Source: Methylobacterium persicinum
GTDB lineage: Bacteria; Pseudomonadota; Alphaproteobacteria; Rhizobiales; Beijerinckiaceae
Reading direction: 5' to 3'
NCBI RefSeq assembly: GCF_022179525.1
Contig: NZ_BPQX01000017.1
Span: 1-64,000 of the forward strand
DNA: 64,000 nt
Below the pieces are notes generated by a model, which searched no databases, was not told the DNA's origin, and was given only the letters and a program-made list of their open reading frames with translations. Below, piece by piece: positions 42,318 through 51,496 of this stretch. Both the position numbers and the translations under genes were made by a program. How positions within the stretch are numbered: position 1 is the stretch's first letter; each line of letters opens with the position of its first letter.

Positions 42318-43619
42318 CTAGTGGTCTGCCCGCCGCTTTTCCTGGGCCCGGCCGAGCCAGAGGCTGTTGACGAACCACAGCATCGAGAGCGGCACCGCGA
42401 CGCCGGAAACCCCCGCCACCCCGAGGCCGACCGCGCCGAGACCGGTGAAAGACCATGCCCCGGCCTGGTCCCCAAGTCGGTAGACCACCGTATCGATGAA
42501 GCTCTTGGCCTTGTAGCGGTCCTCCCTTGGGACCACCGTGAACAGCACCTCCCGAATCGGCCGGGCGATGGCGAAGTTCCCCGCCCGGCGCAGGACCTGG
42601 AAGGCTACGATGACGCCGATGGTCGGCGCGACGGCCAGGGCCGCAAAGCCGAGGACGCTGAAGGCGGGCAACAGGGCGAGCGTTGCCGCCACCCCGAGCC
42701 GTGCCACGATCCGCCCCGTCAGGAACAGCTGCACCCCCAGGGTCAGCACGTTCACCGCAAGGTCGACGCTCGCAAAGAACGCCGTCTGCGACTGCCGGTC
42801 GGGGAAGCTGCGCTTCGCGATGCCCGCCTGCTCGAAATAGAGGAAGGTCGAGGTGATGGAGAACAGCAGCAGGAACAGGGCGATGTTCAAGAGGTAGGGT
42901 GAGGCGAGGGTTCGCGTGATGCCCGACCAGATGCTGCCGCCGATGGCGGTGTCCCGGGTCGTACCCTCGTTGCCGCCACCCGGCACCTCGTGGAGCTGCT
43001 GCGCCAACCGGGCGAGGCCGCGCATGGAGAAGACCGCCGCCTCCAGCAGCACCACGGCGCAGAGCATCAGCCCCCAGGTCGGGACGTTCTTGGCGAGCCC
43101 GGCCGTGGTGGCCGAGCCGGCGATGGCGCCCAGCGTCGCCCCCGCCGCGATGAAGCCGAACAGGCGCCGGCCCTGCTCGTTCGAGAAGACATCGACGATG
43201 GTCGCCCAGAAGATCGAAACCACGAACAGGTTGAAGATCGACAACCAGATGAAGAACACCCGGCCGATCCACACGTCCCAATCCGGCGGAGCGAGGTAGA
43301 GGGCGGCGGCGAAGCCGATGATGTTCAGGGCGAAGAAGCGGTAGGTCAGCGGTACGAACCGTGCCCGGGGCATCCGCTTCACAAGCCACGCGAAGGGCAC
43401 GTTGAGCGTCAGCATCCCGACGAGGGTGGCGGTGAACAGCCAGGGCAGGTTCTCGATACCCCCTGCCACGCCCATCTGGTCGCGGATCGGACGCAGCACG
43501 TAGTAGGCGGCAAGAATCGAGAAGATATACGCCCACGACCACGCCAGCGCCGGCCCTTCCCCCGGCCGGATGTCGATGAGCCGGGCGAAGGGTCCGCGGG
43601 CGGGAGTTGCATCAAGCAT
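42318..43619 (-). CDS. NTT-type (ATP/ADP translocase-like) MFS transporter
   Basis: 433 residues with 10-12 hydrophobic helices. The N-terminal AYIFSILAAYYVLRPIRDQM is the nucleotide-transporter signature region, followed by PFAWLVKRMPRARFVPLTYR and SIFWATIVDVFSNEQGRRLF. The second half includes PIREVLFTVVPREDRYKAKS. Relatives in intracellular bacteria exchange ATP for ADP; free-living alphaproteobacteria carry uncharacterised members whose substrate is unknown. Bracketed by two copies of the palindromic repeat. No partner gene. Confidence 0.75.
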   Translation of the reverse strand: MLDATPARGPFARLIDIRPGEGPALAWSWAYIFSILAAYYVLRPIRDQMGVAGGIENLPWLFTATLVGMLTLNVPFAWLVKRMPRARFVPLTYRFFALNIIGFAAALYLAPPDWDVWIGRVFFIWLSIFNLFVVSIFWATIVDVFSNEQGRRLFGFIAAGATLGAIAGSATTAGLAKNVPTWGLMLCAVVLLEAAVFSMRGLARLAQQLHEVPGGGNEGTTRDTAIGGSIWSGITRTLASPYLLNIALFLLLFSITSTFLYFEQAGIAKRSFPDRQSQTAFFASVDLAVNVLTLGVQLFLTGRIVARLGVAATLALLPAFSVLGFAALAVAPTIGVIVAFQVLRRAGNFAIARPIREVLFTVVPREDRYKAKSFIDTVVYRLGDQAGAWSFTGLGAVGLGVAGVSGVAVPLSMLWFVNSLWLGRAQEKRRADH

Positions 43620-43667
43620 CTTTGGTACTTCGATTCCGGAAGGATGCCTCGTCCCGCGACACCCACG

Positions 43668-43761
43668 CCGTCATCGCGAGCGCAGCGAAGCGACCCAGGG
43701 CAGCGGGACGGCTCAGGATGTCGCGTGTCCCTGGATTGCTTCGCTTCGCTCGCAAAGACGG
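43668..43761. repeat. palindromic interspersed repeat, copy 2
   Basis: CCGTCATCGCGAGCGCAGCG (43668-43687), continuing AAGCGACCCAGGG, is the left arm. CCCTGGATTGCTTCGCTTCG (43729-43748), continuing CTCGCAAAGACGG, is the right arm. The loop is 28 bases. Same family as 42172-42267. It could terminate transcription on both sides. Confidence 0.8.
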
Positions 43762-43791
43762 TTCAGGTCGGCGCCGCCCGGCGGCGGGCCG

Positions 43792-44532
43792 TCACTGCGT
43801 CAGCCCGAGCTTTTCCTTCAGTTCCGGCGCCGTCACATCGTGCCCGAAGCCCGGAGTGCCCATGGCGAACTTGTCGGCATCCTTAAGTCCCCCGACCACG
43901 ACGGGCTCGAAACCGGCGTCGCGCACCAGCCCCTCGGCCACCTTCAGCGCCTCCGGGTCGTCTCCGGCGATCGGGATCGCCATGCGTCCGCCGGTGCGGT
44001 CCTTTCCGCCGTTGGCCCCTTCCTTCGCGAAGACCTTGTAGTTCGCCGCGTTGAAGGCACGAACCAGCTTCGCGCCGGGGAAGTACTTCGCCGACGTCTC
44101 GCCGATGCCGTTCTTCTGCGCCTCGGCGTAGAGGTCACCGTCGCGCCGCTCGGTGGCGTTGCCGGCATCGAGAACGACCTTGCCCTTCAGCAGGGGTGCG
44201 ACCTCCTTCGACAGCTCGGGATAGGACTTGTAGGGCACCGCCAGGAACACCGCGTCGCCGAACTTGATCGCCTCCTCCGGCGTGCCGGCCTTCGCCTTGG
44301 AGCCGAGTTCGTCCACCAGCGGCTTGAGTTTCTCAGGGTGGCGGGAGGCGAACATCACCTCGTGGCCGTCCTTCACCCACAAACCGCCGATCGTGCCGCC
44401 GATATTGCCGCCACCGATGATGCCGATCTTGATCTTGGCCGGCATATCCTGGGCAAGCACGGGGGAGGCGGCGAGGGCCAGGGCGGCCCCGAGGGCGAGC
44501 GCCGCGCGGCGCGAAAGGAAGTCAGAGCGCAT
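43792..44532 (-). CDS. exported NAD(P)-binding F420-dependent-reductase-like protein
   Basis: 246 residues. An N-terminal export signal (SRRAALALGAALALAASPVL, ending AQD) is followed by a Rossmann fold: KIGIIGGGNIGGTIGGLWVK, EVMFASRHPEKL and AVFLAVPYKSYPEL. The fold is that of NADPH-dependent F420 reductase-type proteins (NAD-binding domain PF03807). Twin Arg near the N-terminus is compatible with Tat export of a folded, cofactor-loaded enzyme. Its start overlaps the stop of the aldo/keto reductase gene by 11 bases, so the two are co-translated. Confidence 0.78.
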   Translation of the reverse strand: MRSDFLSRRAALALGAALALAASPVLAQDMPAKIKIGIIGGGNIGGTIGGLWVKDGHEVMFASRHPEKLKPLVDELGSKAKAGTPEEAIKFGDAVFLAVPYKSYPELSKEVAPLLKGKVVLDAGNATERRDGDLYAEAQKNGIGETSAKYFPGAKLVRAFNAANYKVFAKEGANGGKDRTGGRMAIPIAGDDPEALKVAEGLVRDAGFEPVVVGGLKDADKFAMGTPGFGHDVTAPELKEKLGLTQ

Positions 44533-45424
44533 CGATAAAGGCTTCCATCTGCTTGCGCTGGCCGGGATCGGGCAGCGGATCGTGGGCGGCGCCGAGGTTG
44601 TCCTCGACGTAGGCGGCCTTGGCCATTCCGGGGATCGGACAGGTCACGGCCCTGTTCCCGAGGACGTATTTCAGGAAGAACTGCGGCCAGCTCGCGCAGC
44701 CGATCTCCTTCGCCACCGGAGGAAGCTCCTTGCCGTGCACGGCCTTGAACAACCGATCGCGCCCGAACGGCACGTTGACCATGACGGCGATGCCCTTCTC
44801 CGCGGCCAGCGGCAGGATGCGCTCTGCGGCACCCCGGTTGTCGATGGTGTAGTTCACCTGCACGAAGTCCATGGACTCGCTACGCATCACCGGCTCGAGG
44901 CCCTCGAACTGGTTGTCCTTCCAGACCGTCACGCCGACGTAGCGGATTTTCTTTTCCCCCTTCAGGTCGCGCAGGACGGCGAGGTTGTCCTTCGCGTCGA
45001 TGAGGTTGTGGACGGCCGCCAGATCGATCGTGTCCGTCCTCAGGCGCTTCAGGGAACGCGCGAACTCGGCCCGGGTCTCGTCACGGCCGCGTGTGTCGAC
45101 CTTGGTCGCCAGGAAGACCTTCCGGCGCAGGTCCCCGTCGGAGAGGATCATTCCCAGGACGTCCTCGGCGGTGCCATAGCTCGGGGCGGTGTCGATCACC
45201 GAGCCGCCCAGGCGCAGGAAGGTCTCCACCGCCTCGCGCAGGGGCTTCACCTGTTCCGCGACCGGCTCGACCTCGTACCGGCGGGACGTTCCGATGCCGA
45301 TGGCGGGCAGCATCTCGCCGGAGGAGGGGATCGGCCGCCGGATCAGGGCGGGCTCCGCCCCGGCCGCCCGGATCGCAACGGGCGCGAGGGCGGCGGCGAT
45401 GAAGGCGCGGCGGGATACGGGCAT
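44522..45424 (-). CDS. exported aldo/keto reductase
   Basis: 300 residues. VSRRAFIAAALAPVAIRAAG is a Tat-like signal. The AKR barrel follows: IGIGTSRRYEV, GGSVIDTAPSYGTAEDVLG with the catalytic Asp and Tyr, KVFLATKVDTRGRDET with the catalytic Lys, IDLAAVHNLID with the His, and FVQVNYTIDNRGAAERILPL. The C-terminal NADP-loop region is short and ends with ITCPIPG-like VTCPIPGMAKAAYVEDN. Natural substrate unknown. It forms an operon with the Rossmann protein that follows. Confidence 0.85.
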   Translation of the reverse strand: MPVSRRAFIAAALAPVAIRAAGAEPALIRRPIPSSGEMLPAIGIGTSRRYEVEPVAEQVKPLREAVETFLRLGGSVIDTAPSYGTAEDVLGMILSDGDLRRKVFLATKVDTRGRDETRAEFARSLKRLRTDTIDLAAVHNLIDAKDNLAVLRDLKGEKKIRYVGVTVWKDNQFEGLEPVMRSESMDFVQVNYTIDNRGAAERILPLAAEKGIAVMVNVPFGRDRLFKAVHGKELPPVAKEIGCASWPQFFLKYVLGNRAVTCPIPGMAKAAYVEDNLGAAHDPLPDPGQRKQMEAFIDAL

Positions 45425-45466
45425 CGGGCTTGTGTCTCCAGGCGGGGGAGCCAGACGGAAGGGTCG

Positions 45467-45802
45467 TCAGTCCTCTTCGGGTGGATCCTCGAACTCCGCA
45501 CCTTCGGTGTCCGGGGCGATCCGGAAGCGGTACTCGTCGATGGCCAGAAAGGCCCGGTGGGCGGCCTGGACGTCGATCCCGTCCCGGACCACGAGAGTCT
45601 GGAAGTCGATGAACAGGCGCGCGATCCGCGCCTCCTCCGACAGGGTGGCGAGGGCGGAGGAACTCGCCCCCGCCCGCATGGCGAAACGTCTGGCCTCCCC
45701 GGCGGCGTCGAGGGGCAGCACCGTGACTTGCCCGGCCGTGTCCGGGCGGAGCTCCGCCCAGCGGGCCGGCGTCCAGGCGATAATGGCCTCAAGTTGCTTC
45801 AT
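45467..45802 (-). CDS. conserved-looking hypothetical protein, 111 residues
   Basis: Starts MKQLEAIIAWTPARWAELRP; contains GQVTVLPLDAAGEARRFAM, EARIARLFIDFQTLVVRDG and a strongly acidic end (GAEFEDPPEED). No signal peptide, no motif recognised. It lies 42 bases upstream of the aldo/keto reductase gene on the same strand, so it may be the first gene of that operon. Confidence 0.6.
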   Translation of the reverse strand: MKQLEAIIAWTPARWAELRPDTAGQVTVLPLDAAGEARRFAMRAGASSSALATLSEEARIARLFIDFQTLVVRDGIDVQAAHRAFLAIDEYRFRIAPDTEGAEFEDPPEED

Positions 45803-45847
45803 TGTGTCGGGTATCCCGTCCTGAGCGCCGCGGCCCGTGGGACGGCC

Positions 45848-46279
45848 TTAGCGCGCCGCCTCGACCTGCCCGCGCAGCTCGCCCTTCGGGTTCGCGGCGG
45901 TATGCAGGTTGAAATACACCGTCCCGGCACTGAGATCCGCGGCCTTGGCGTCGTCCAGGGTCGCTTCGCCGGAGAAGGGGCTCGTCTTGGCGTCCACCGG
46001 CACCAGCACCCCCGCATTCTCGCCGGCCTTGGCCGGGCCATGGAAATGGGCCGCGGTGACGGGCCCGGTCAGGCCGCTGTAGCTGCCATTCCAGCTCAGC
46101 CGCTTGGTCGAGGGATCGTAGGTCGCGGTGATGTCGCCTGTGCCCTTCGACTCGGTCTTGGGGACTTCACTCGTTCCAACGAGATGGGCCGTGTAGCGGG
46201 TCGACTCGCCCGCGGCCTGTGCGGCGGACAGGGTAAGGCAGGCGAAGCCCAGGCTGAGGAATGCGGCGCGCGTCTTCAT
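45848..46279 (-). CDS. CHRD-domain exported protein
   Basis: 143 residues with a Sec signal (AFLSLGFACLTLSAAQAAG). The CHRD domain shows TRYTAHLVGTSEVPKTESKG, GDITATYDPSTKRLSWNGSY, VTAAHFHGPAKAGENAGVLV and TVYFNLHTAANPKGELRGQV. CHRD domains occur in secreted and envelope proteins; function in bacteria is unknown. Monocistronic as far as can be seen. Confidence 0.88.
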   Translation of the reverse strand: MKTRAAFLSLGFACLTLSAAQAAGESTRYTAHLVGTSEVPKTESKGTGDITATYDPSTKRLSWNGSYSGLTGPVTAAHFHGPAKAGENAGVLVPVDAKTSPFSGEATLDDAKAADLSAGTVYFNLHTAANPKGELRGQVEAAR

Positions 46280-46411
46280 GGTCGTCGTCTCCCGGTCGAG
46301 CCCTGCGTGGGGCCCGGCGTCGCAGATAGGGGCCTGAGGCGCCTGGGGCCATCCCGTTGTGGTGTCAGCGGGAACGTGGTGTCTTCCGGGCGGGGCAATG
46401 GGCGAGGGGTG

Positions 46412-48403
46412 ATGGACGTCAGGAACGAGGTCGCGGCCGTCACGGGCGGTCAGATGGGCGAGATCCACGGTGCCGAGATCACCGTACGGGGCCTCATTCT
46501 CGGCGCAGTGATCACTGTCGCGTTCATGGCCGCCAACATCTACATGGGGCTGAAGACGGGGATGACGTTCTCGTCCTCTATCCCCGCCGCGCTCCTGTCC
46601 ATGGGAGCCTTGCGTCTTGCCGGCGGCGGCATCCTCGAGAACAACATCGTCCAGACGCAGGCCTCGGCCGCGGGCACCCTCTGCAACGTCATCCTTGTCC
46701 TGCCGGGCCTCGTGCTGATCGGCACGTGGCACGGTTTCCCCTTCTGGGAGACGAGCCTAATCTGCCTCGTGGGAGGCTGGTTGGGCGTGGGGTTCTCGAT
46801 CCCCCTCCGGCGCGCCCTCGTGTCGGGAAGCAACCTTCCCTATCCGGAAGGGATCGCCGCGGCCGAGGTCCTGCGTGCCGGGCATACGGAAGAGGGCAGG
46901 GGTGGGCTCGCGGTCCTCCTCACCGCTGCGGCGGGCTCAGGCCTCGTGGCCTTTCTCACCAGCGGCTTGCGTCTTCTCGCCGATGGCGTGCTGACGGCCT
47001 TTGCCGTCCGCGGCGCCGCGTTCAGCCTGGGCAGCGGCTTCTCCCTTGCCCTCATCGGGGTCGGCTACCTCGTCGGGATCGGTGCCTGCCTCGCCCTCCT
47101 GACCGGCGTCGTGATCGCCTGGGGGATTCTCGTGCCCCTGCTGACTGCCTTCGGCCCCTCCGTCGGCGGGACGCCGGGGGACGCGGCGCAGGCGGTCTGG
47201 GCCGGGCAGGTGCGCCTCGTTGGCGCCGGCATCATCGCGGTCGGCGGGTTCTGGACGGTGGGCGCCCTGGCGCGGCCGATCCTGATGAGCATCGTCACGG
47301 CGGCCTCCGCTGCCGGCCGCCCCATCCGTGACCTGCCGCGGCAGGAGAGGGACCTTCCCATCCGGTGGGTCGCGGTGGGAGCCCTGCTCCTCACCTTGCC
47401 CCTGGCCGCCCTCTTCGCGCGCTTCAGCCTGTCGGCCGGCCTGTCGGTCCCGGCCACGGCGGGCGTCACGGCGGCCTGCGTCCTCTTCTGTCTGCTCTTC
47501 GGCGCGGCGATGGCCGCCGTATGCGGTTACCTTGCGGGGCTTCTGGGCTCCTCCACCAGTCCGATCTCGGGGATCGGGATCCTGGCGGCGATGGTCGGCG
47601 CGTCGGTCGTGCCTTCCCTGATCGGTATCTCCGCCGATCCCGACCTTCAGCGCTTCGCCCTGGCGACCGTGCTGCTCGCGGCTTCGGTGGTGGTCACGGC
47701 GTCATCCATCGCCAACGACAACTTGCAGGATTTGAAGACCGGGCAAATCGTGGGAGCGACACCCTGGCGCCAGCAGGCGGTCCTGTTGCTCGGGGTGGCG
47801 GTGGGGTCCGTGGTGATCGTGCCGCTCCTGTCGCTGCTCTACAACGCCTATGGCTTCGTCGGCGCCATGCCGCGGCCGGGCATGGACCCGCGGGAGGCCC
47901 TGGCGGTTCCGCAGGCCTCCCTCGTCACGCAGATCGCCCTGGGCATCGTGCACGCCACCTTACCCTGGCCGATGCTGCTGCTGGGCGTTCTGCTGGGCGT
48001 CCTCGCCGTGGGGCTTGAGGTGGTTCTGAAGCGCCGGGGCTTCGGTTTCCCGGCGCTGACCGTCGGGATCGGGATGTATCTGCCCCTTTCCGTAGAGGTG
48101 ACGATCGGGCTCGGTGGCCTCCTCGGTTTCGTCTGCGAGCGGTACCTGCGACGGCGCGATTCCGAAGCCCTTGATCCGTCCCGGCGTCGGGGGATCCTGA
48201 TCGCGTCGGGGCTGCTGGTGGGCGAGAGTTTCGTCGGCGTTGGCCTTGCCGCCATCGACGCGTTCACCGGCCGGACGGGATCATTGTCCCTGGCATGGCT
48301 TGTCGGGGAGCCTGGGGCGGCCTGGCTCGGGCTGGCCGTTTTCGGCCTCGGCCTCGGTGCCTTCGCCGCCGCGCTGACCCGTCCACGCGCCCACGCGAAT
48401 TGA
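46412..48403 (+). CDS. OPT-family oligopeptide transporter
   Basis: 663 residues; ATG giving MDVRNEVAAVTGGQMGEIHG, behind a GAGGGGTG ribosome site. About 15 hydrophobic segments with OPT features: VAFMAANIYMGLKTGMTFSS, IVQTQASAAGTLCNVILVLP, LPYPEGIAAAEVLRAGH and SSIANDNLQDLKTGQIVGAT. Prokaryotic OPT proteins take up small peptides or metal chelates with protons. A much longer open frame upstream is chance GC-rich readthrough. The tRNA-Met promoter lies 22 bases after the stop. Confidence 0.9.
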   Translation: MDVRNEVAAVTGGQMGEIHGAEITVRGLILGAVITVAFMAANIYMGLKTGMTFSSSIPAALLSMGALRLAGGGILENNIVQTQASAAGTLCNVILVLPGLVLIGTWHGFPFWETSLICLVGGWLGVGFSIPLRRALVSGSNLPYPEGIAAAEVLRAGHTEEGRGGLAVLLTAAAGSGLVAFLTSGLRLLADGVLTAFAVRGAAFSLGSGFSLALIGVGYLVGIGACLALLTGVVIAWGILVPLLTAFGPSVGGTPGDAAQAVWAGQVRLVGAGIIAVGGFWTVGALARPILMSIVTAASAAGRPIRDLPRQERDLPIRWVAVGALLLTLPLAALFARFSLSAGLSVPATAGVTAACVLFCLLFGAAMAAVCGYLAGLLGSSTSPISGIGILAAMVGASVVPSLIGISADPDLQRFALATVLLAASVVVTASSIANDNLQDLKTGQIVGATPWRQQAVLLLGVAVGSVVIVPLLSLLYNAYGFVGAMPRPGMDPREALAVPQASLVTQIALGIVHATLPWPMLLLGVLLGVLAVGLEVVLKRRGFGFPALTVGIGMYLPLSVEVTIGLGGLLGFVCERYLRRRDSEALDPSRRRGILIASGLLVGESFVGVGLAAIDAFTGRTGSLSLAWLVGEPGAAWLGLAVFGLGLGAFAAALTRPRAHAN

Positions 48404-48425
48404 GTCGGAATGGTCCGGGCGCCCG

Positions 48426-48455
48426 TTGACACCGGGCGTTCCATTTCCCTATACC
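48426..48455 (+). promoter_or_regulatory. sigma-70-type promoter of tRNA-Met
   Basis: TTGACA (48426-48431) and TATACC (48450-48455) are 18 bases apart and 43 bases upstream of the tRNA start, as expected for a strong stable-RNA promoter. Confidence 0.65.
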
Positions 48456-48498
48456 CCGCCGGTCTCGTCGAGCCCCCTGAGGGCCGGCGGCGCATTGG

Positions 48499-48575
48499 GG
48501 CGGGGTAGCTCAGCTGGTTAGAGCAGAGGAATCATAATCCTTGTGTCGGGGGTTCAAATCCCTCCCTCGCTACCA
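48499..48575 (+). tRNA. tRNA-Met (CAT), elongator type
   Basis: A complete cloverleaf: acceptor GGCGGGG with CCTCGCT, D arm GCTCAGCTGGTTAGAGC, anticodon stem GAGGA/TCCTT around loop ATCATAA (anticodon CAT), T arm GGGGGTTCAAATCCCTC, and encoded ACCA. The acceptor has no C1-A mismatch, so it is not the initiator; a lysidine tRNA-Ile(CAT) is the alternative but the body matches alphaproteobacterial elongator tRNA-Met. Confidence 0.93.
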
Positions 48576-48942
48576 AAGGTTTCAGTAACTTAAGTGCAGA
48601 TTTGAAAGCGACGCTCGAAGTAATCCATCTCTGGGTCGCATTTGGGTCGCAGAAGGTCCGGCGGGTCCAAGGATCGCACCCACCTCCGCTGGCGGCCCTT
48701 ACCTGGAAACTCCGTTCTTTCGGTCGAGCGCTTCTATGGCATTTGAAGCGAGCCTCCATCACGCCTCTCGCTTGCTGCGAAGCAATGGTTCCGCACCGTC
48801 CCCAGTGTCGCTTCGCGAAGATATTGGCACTCCTTAAACCGGGGCTACTCGCGACCTGAAACCGTGCTGATAAGGTTGTTAACCTGGGCCGCGCGCGAGC
48901 TTGCGACGTCAGGCGCTTGACGTCGACACCTTCTTATCGGTC
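48576..48942. other. 367 bp between tRNA-Met and the tRNA-Gly fragment
   Basis: No gene recognised. The minus-strand frame ending AREGFEPPTQGL is the reverse complement of the tRNA T arm, a well-known spurious frame. This stretch could be old integrated-element DNA. Confidence 0.4.
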
Positions 48943-48990
48943 CGCTTCCCAAGCTGAATTTCGTTGGTTCGATCCCGATCGCCCGCTCCA
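48943..48990 (+). pseudogene. 3' fragment of tRNA-Gly(CCC), possible attachment-site scar
   Basis: The sequence GCTTCCCAAGCTGA (anticodon arm with CCC), then GTTGGTTCGATCCCGAT (T arm) and CGCCCGCTCCA (acceptor 3' strand with CCA) matches the 3' half of tRNA-Gly(CCC). The 5' half (acceptor GCGGGCG and D arm) is absent upstream. Integrative elements duplicate tRNA 3' ends at their far junction, so this may be such a scar. Confidence 0.6.
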
Positions 48991-51496
48991 TTAAATTTTT
49001 TGAGCGATTAAGGTCACTTAAGCGGTCGCAAATTCCCAGCTCTCGCCAGATCGGGAATGCGTGGCTTACACAAAGGATTACGTCGTGCCGCCAAATCGCG
49101 CCACGAACCGACAACCCGAGGGCGGATCGCGGCGGGTACGTTTGTTCCTTCGCGCGGACACCCGTGCTGGTCGTGTCGTTCCTTTAACCGCGTCGTGACG
49201 TGACCGGCTGGCTTTCGACCGGGCCGATTGAGATTGATCGCTCGCACAAGAAACCGTGTTTGGAATGCAGGGTGTCATCAAGCCGATCTGAGTCTTAGAC
49301 CTCAGAGATAGCCTGACGCGATAACTGGGAGGCATCGCCCGACCCGCGGACTTGCGCGTTCGTCGAGGCGCACTTCGGTTCGCGATCGACGTTTCGCATT
49401 CCTACCCTCGGACGGATTTAAGATGCCGGCGACGACCTTCGGTTTCAATGTTGGAAGTATCGAGCGCGTGACTTCACCGGCTTTGAACAAAAAATTACAG
49501 CCATCGTCGGCATGACGGCACCACTTCTTGCGCCGATATCACCCTCACCGCCCTTAGGTGAAGGGCCCATCGCAGCGGGCCGCGTCCGCTAACGGGAGAT
49601 CGTCGAACCCGTATGAACGACCGGGATGGGCGCAAAGCAGTCAGATAACGGCCAAGTTTGGCTGGCTGCTTTGCGCCCATCTCGGCCGCTCAGTCGCGTT
49701 TGGTGACTTCTCCGAAGCAGACATCGGCGCGATCTCAGCAATAGGCCTGCTTCTCTTCACTTCCGGCCCTCCGCTTTGAGCCGATCGAATGGCCGTGCCG
49801 ATGACCGGCCCGTTGCTCGCTCGCCATCGAAGATGCCAAGACCACGCACCAGCGGCGCGAGCTCGAACGGTATTGCGTCTATTCGTTCATGGTCATCGGC
49901 ACCCCTCAGTCGGCGAGGGGACGCATCGTGTCCGGCGAGACGCTCCCGTTCATCGGTTGGGGCTTCATGGCTACCGTGCGGACAGTGCGTCAGCGTCCTG
50001 AAGGCTACCCCAAGAAAAGGCTGAGGCCTGCCCGAAGCTGCTGGCGAACGGCGAGAATCCCATCCTGCCTACGGTGCGCAGATTAGTCGGTTACGACAAC
50101 GCGCCGGTCATGCCGACGTTGCTGAGAAGCGGTGCTGGCGCAGATCGAGGCCATCGCTGACGCGATGTAGCCATTTTACGAGTCGTGTCCGACCACCTTC
50201 CGCAGGTGCAAGACGAGATCGGCGCCGTTCGTGAAATGCTGGCCTTCGCCTTCAAGTCGAGCCCGATGCTGGGCCGCCCCCAGCAGGCCGTCATCACGTA
50301 CCGCTCGCGGCCCGGCCGACATCCATGCCTCTGAATGCGAGCGGAAGCGATGGCCCGCTGGAAGCTCGCGTTCGCGGAGCGAGGAGCCCCGCTGACGGAC
50401 TCGGAGTGGGGGTCGCAGCTTCGGCGTCGGTGCAGGTATATCCGCCCGAGCCGAACGACGGGCGGACATCCATCCTCTGGTGCTGGCTGCCTGCCAGCTG
50501 AAATTCGCTGTCGCCCGCACGAGGCCGACGCGGACAATCAGGAACGCACTCAACCCTTCCCTTACGGTGTGTCGAGGGGCAGGCCGCACCGGTTCGCGAG
50601 GCCGCCGCGCTCTCCGGCGCCAACTTTCGCCGAAATGCCGACCCTGAGCCACATCTCGAATGTCGCCCGCCGCAGGCGGTCCAGCTCTGCAGCGGACCGG
50701 TCGATTCGGTCATAGGCGTCCCCCACAACTCCTGGCTGAGCCACTGCCGCCGGTGCTGCGGATCTGAGGCCACCCGCCCCGATCGGCGGCGCCATCGCGC
50801 GGCGTTCGAATCGCCCCCGTTCGCGTGATCGGCGCAGCCTCCCCGACGGCGCGTTGCAGCACTTGAGGTAGGCTGCATAAATAATCGTATTCCAATCAAT
50901 TCGAACCGAGCCAAACAAAGTTAAATTTCTTACTCATCGAGTTAAATTCGATTTGAGCCACGGCAAACTTAGCTGTTAGGTTCCGATTGCGGCGACTACT
51001 GTTAATGATCAGATCTGATAATCGCATTTCGCTATCTGCAAATCTTCAAAACAGATACCCTCAGTATATCGAGATCATAAACTATCCGTTGCATCGAATT
51101 CCGCTGGACAGATCGATTCGCAATGGTTATCAGGCTGTGAATGCAGTCTAGGCTGCAGACGGATCGCGGCAAGTCCGCGTGTAGGGCTGGAATTAATCAA
51201 TCCAGTTTGTTCGATCGCGACCTGTGCGCAGCTCAGCGCCCGGGAATGTGGGTGCTGCGCGTATTTTTCCTTGCATAGCAGTCAATCGACCGGCGATTAC
51301 AAGTATTCGATGTTGCAAATTAGTCTCTGCGAAGCGCGAATACTGCGTAGGCCGCATCTCTGGGCTGGACACCTCGGAGAAAGCGGTTACTGGATGCTTA
51401 AGGTTCGATCGGAGTGGATGTTCCGGAACGACACCTGACGCACCCATTGAGACGGCGCGTCCAACAAATTTCAAGTCTTCAAGGGAGATTCATTCC
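48991..51496. other. 2.5-kb gene-poor region
   Basis: Frames are short and contain no motif I can place on either strand. GC content falls markedly from about 50870 to 51490, upstream of the curlin gene, where promoter and regulator sites would be expected. The rest may be decayed mobile DNA. Confidence 0.45.

Noticed and set aside
44264-46411. 700-codon extension upstream of the OPT transporter on the plus strand
   Set aside because: It is antisense to four genes with good motifs. The OPT family starts at the ATG at 46412 and the extension has no membrane or family features.
48532-48762. 76-residue minus-strand frame ending REGFEPPTQGL
   Set aside because: The terminal motif is the reverse-complement translation of the tRNA-Met T arm, a known spurious annotation.
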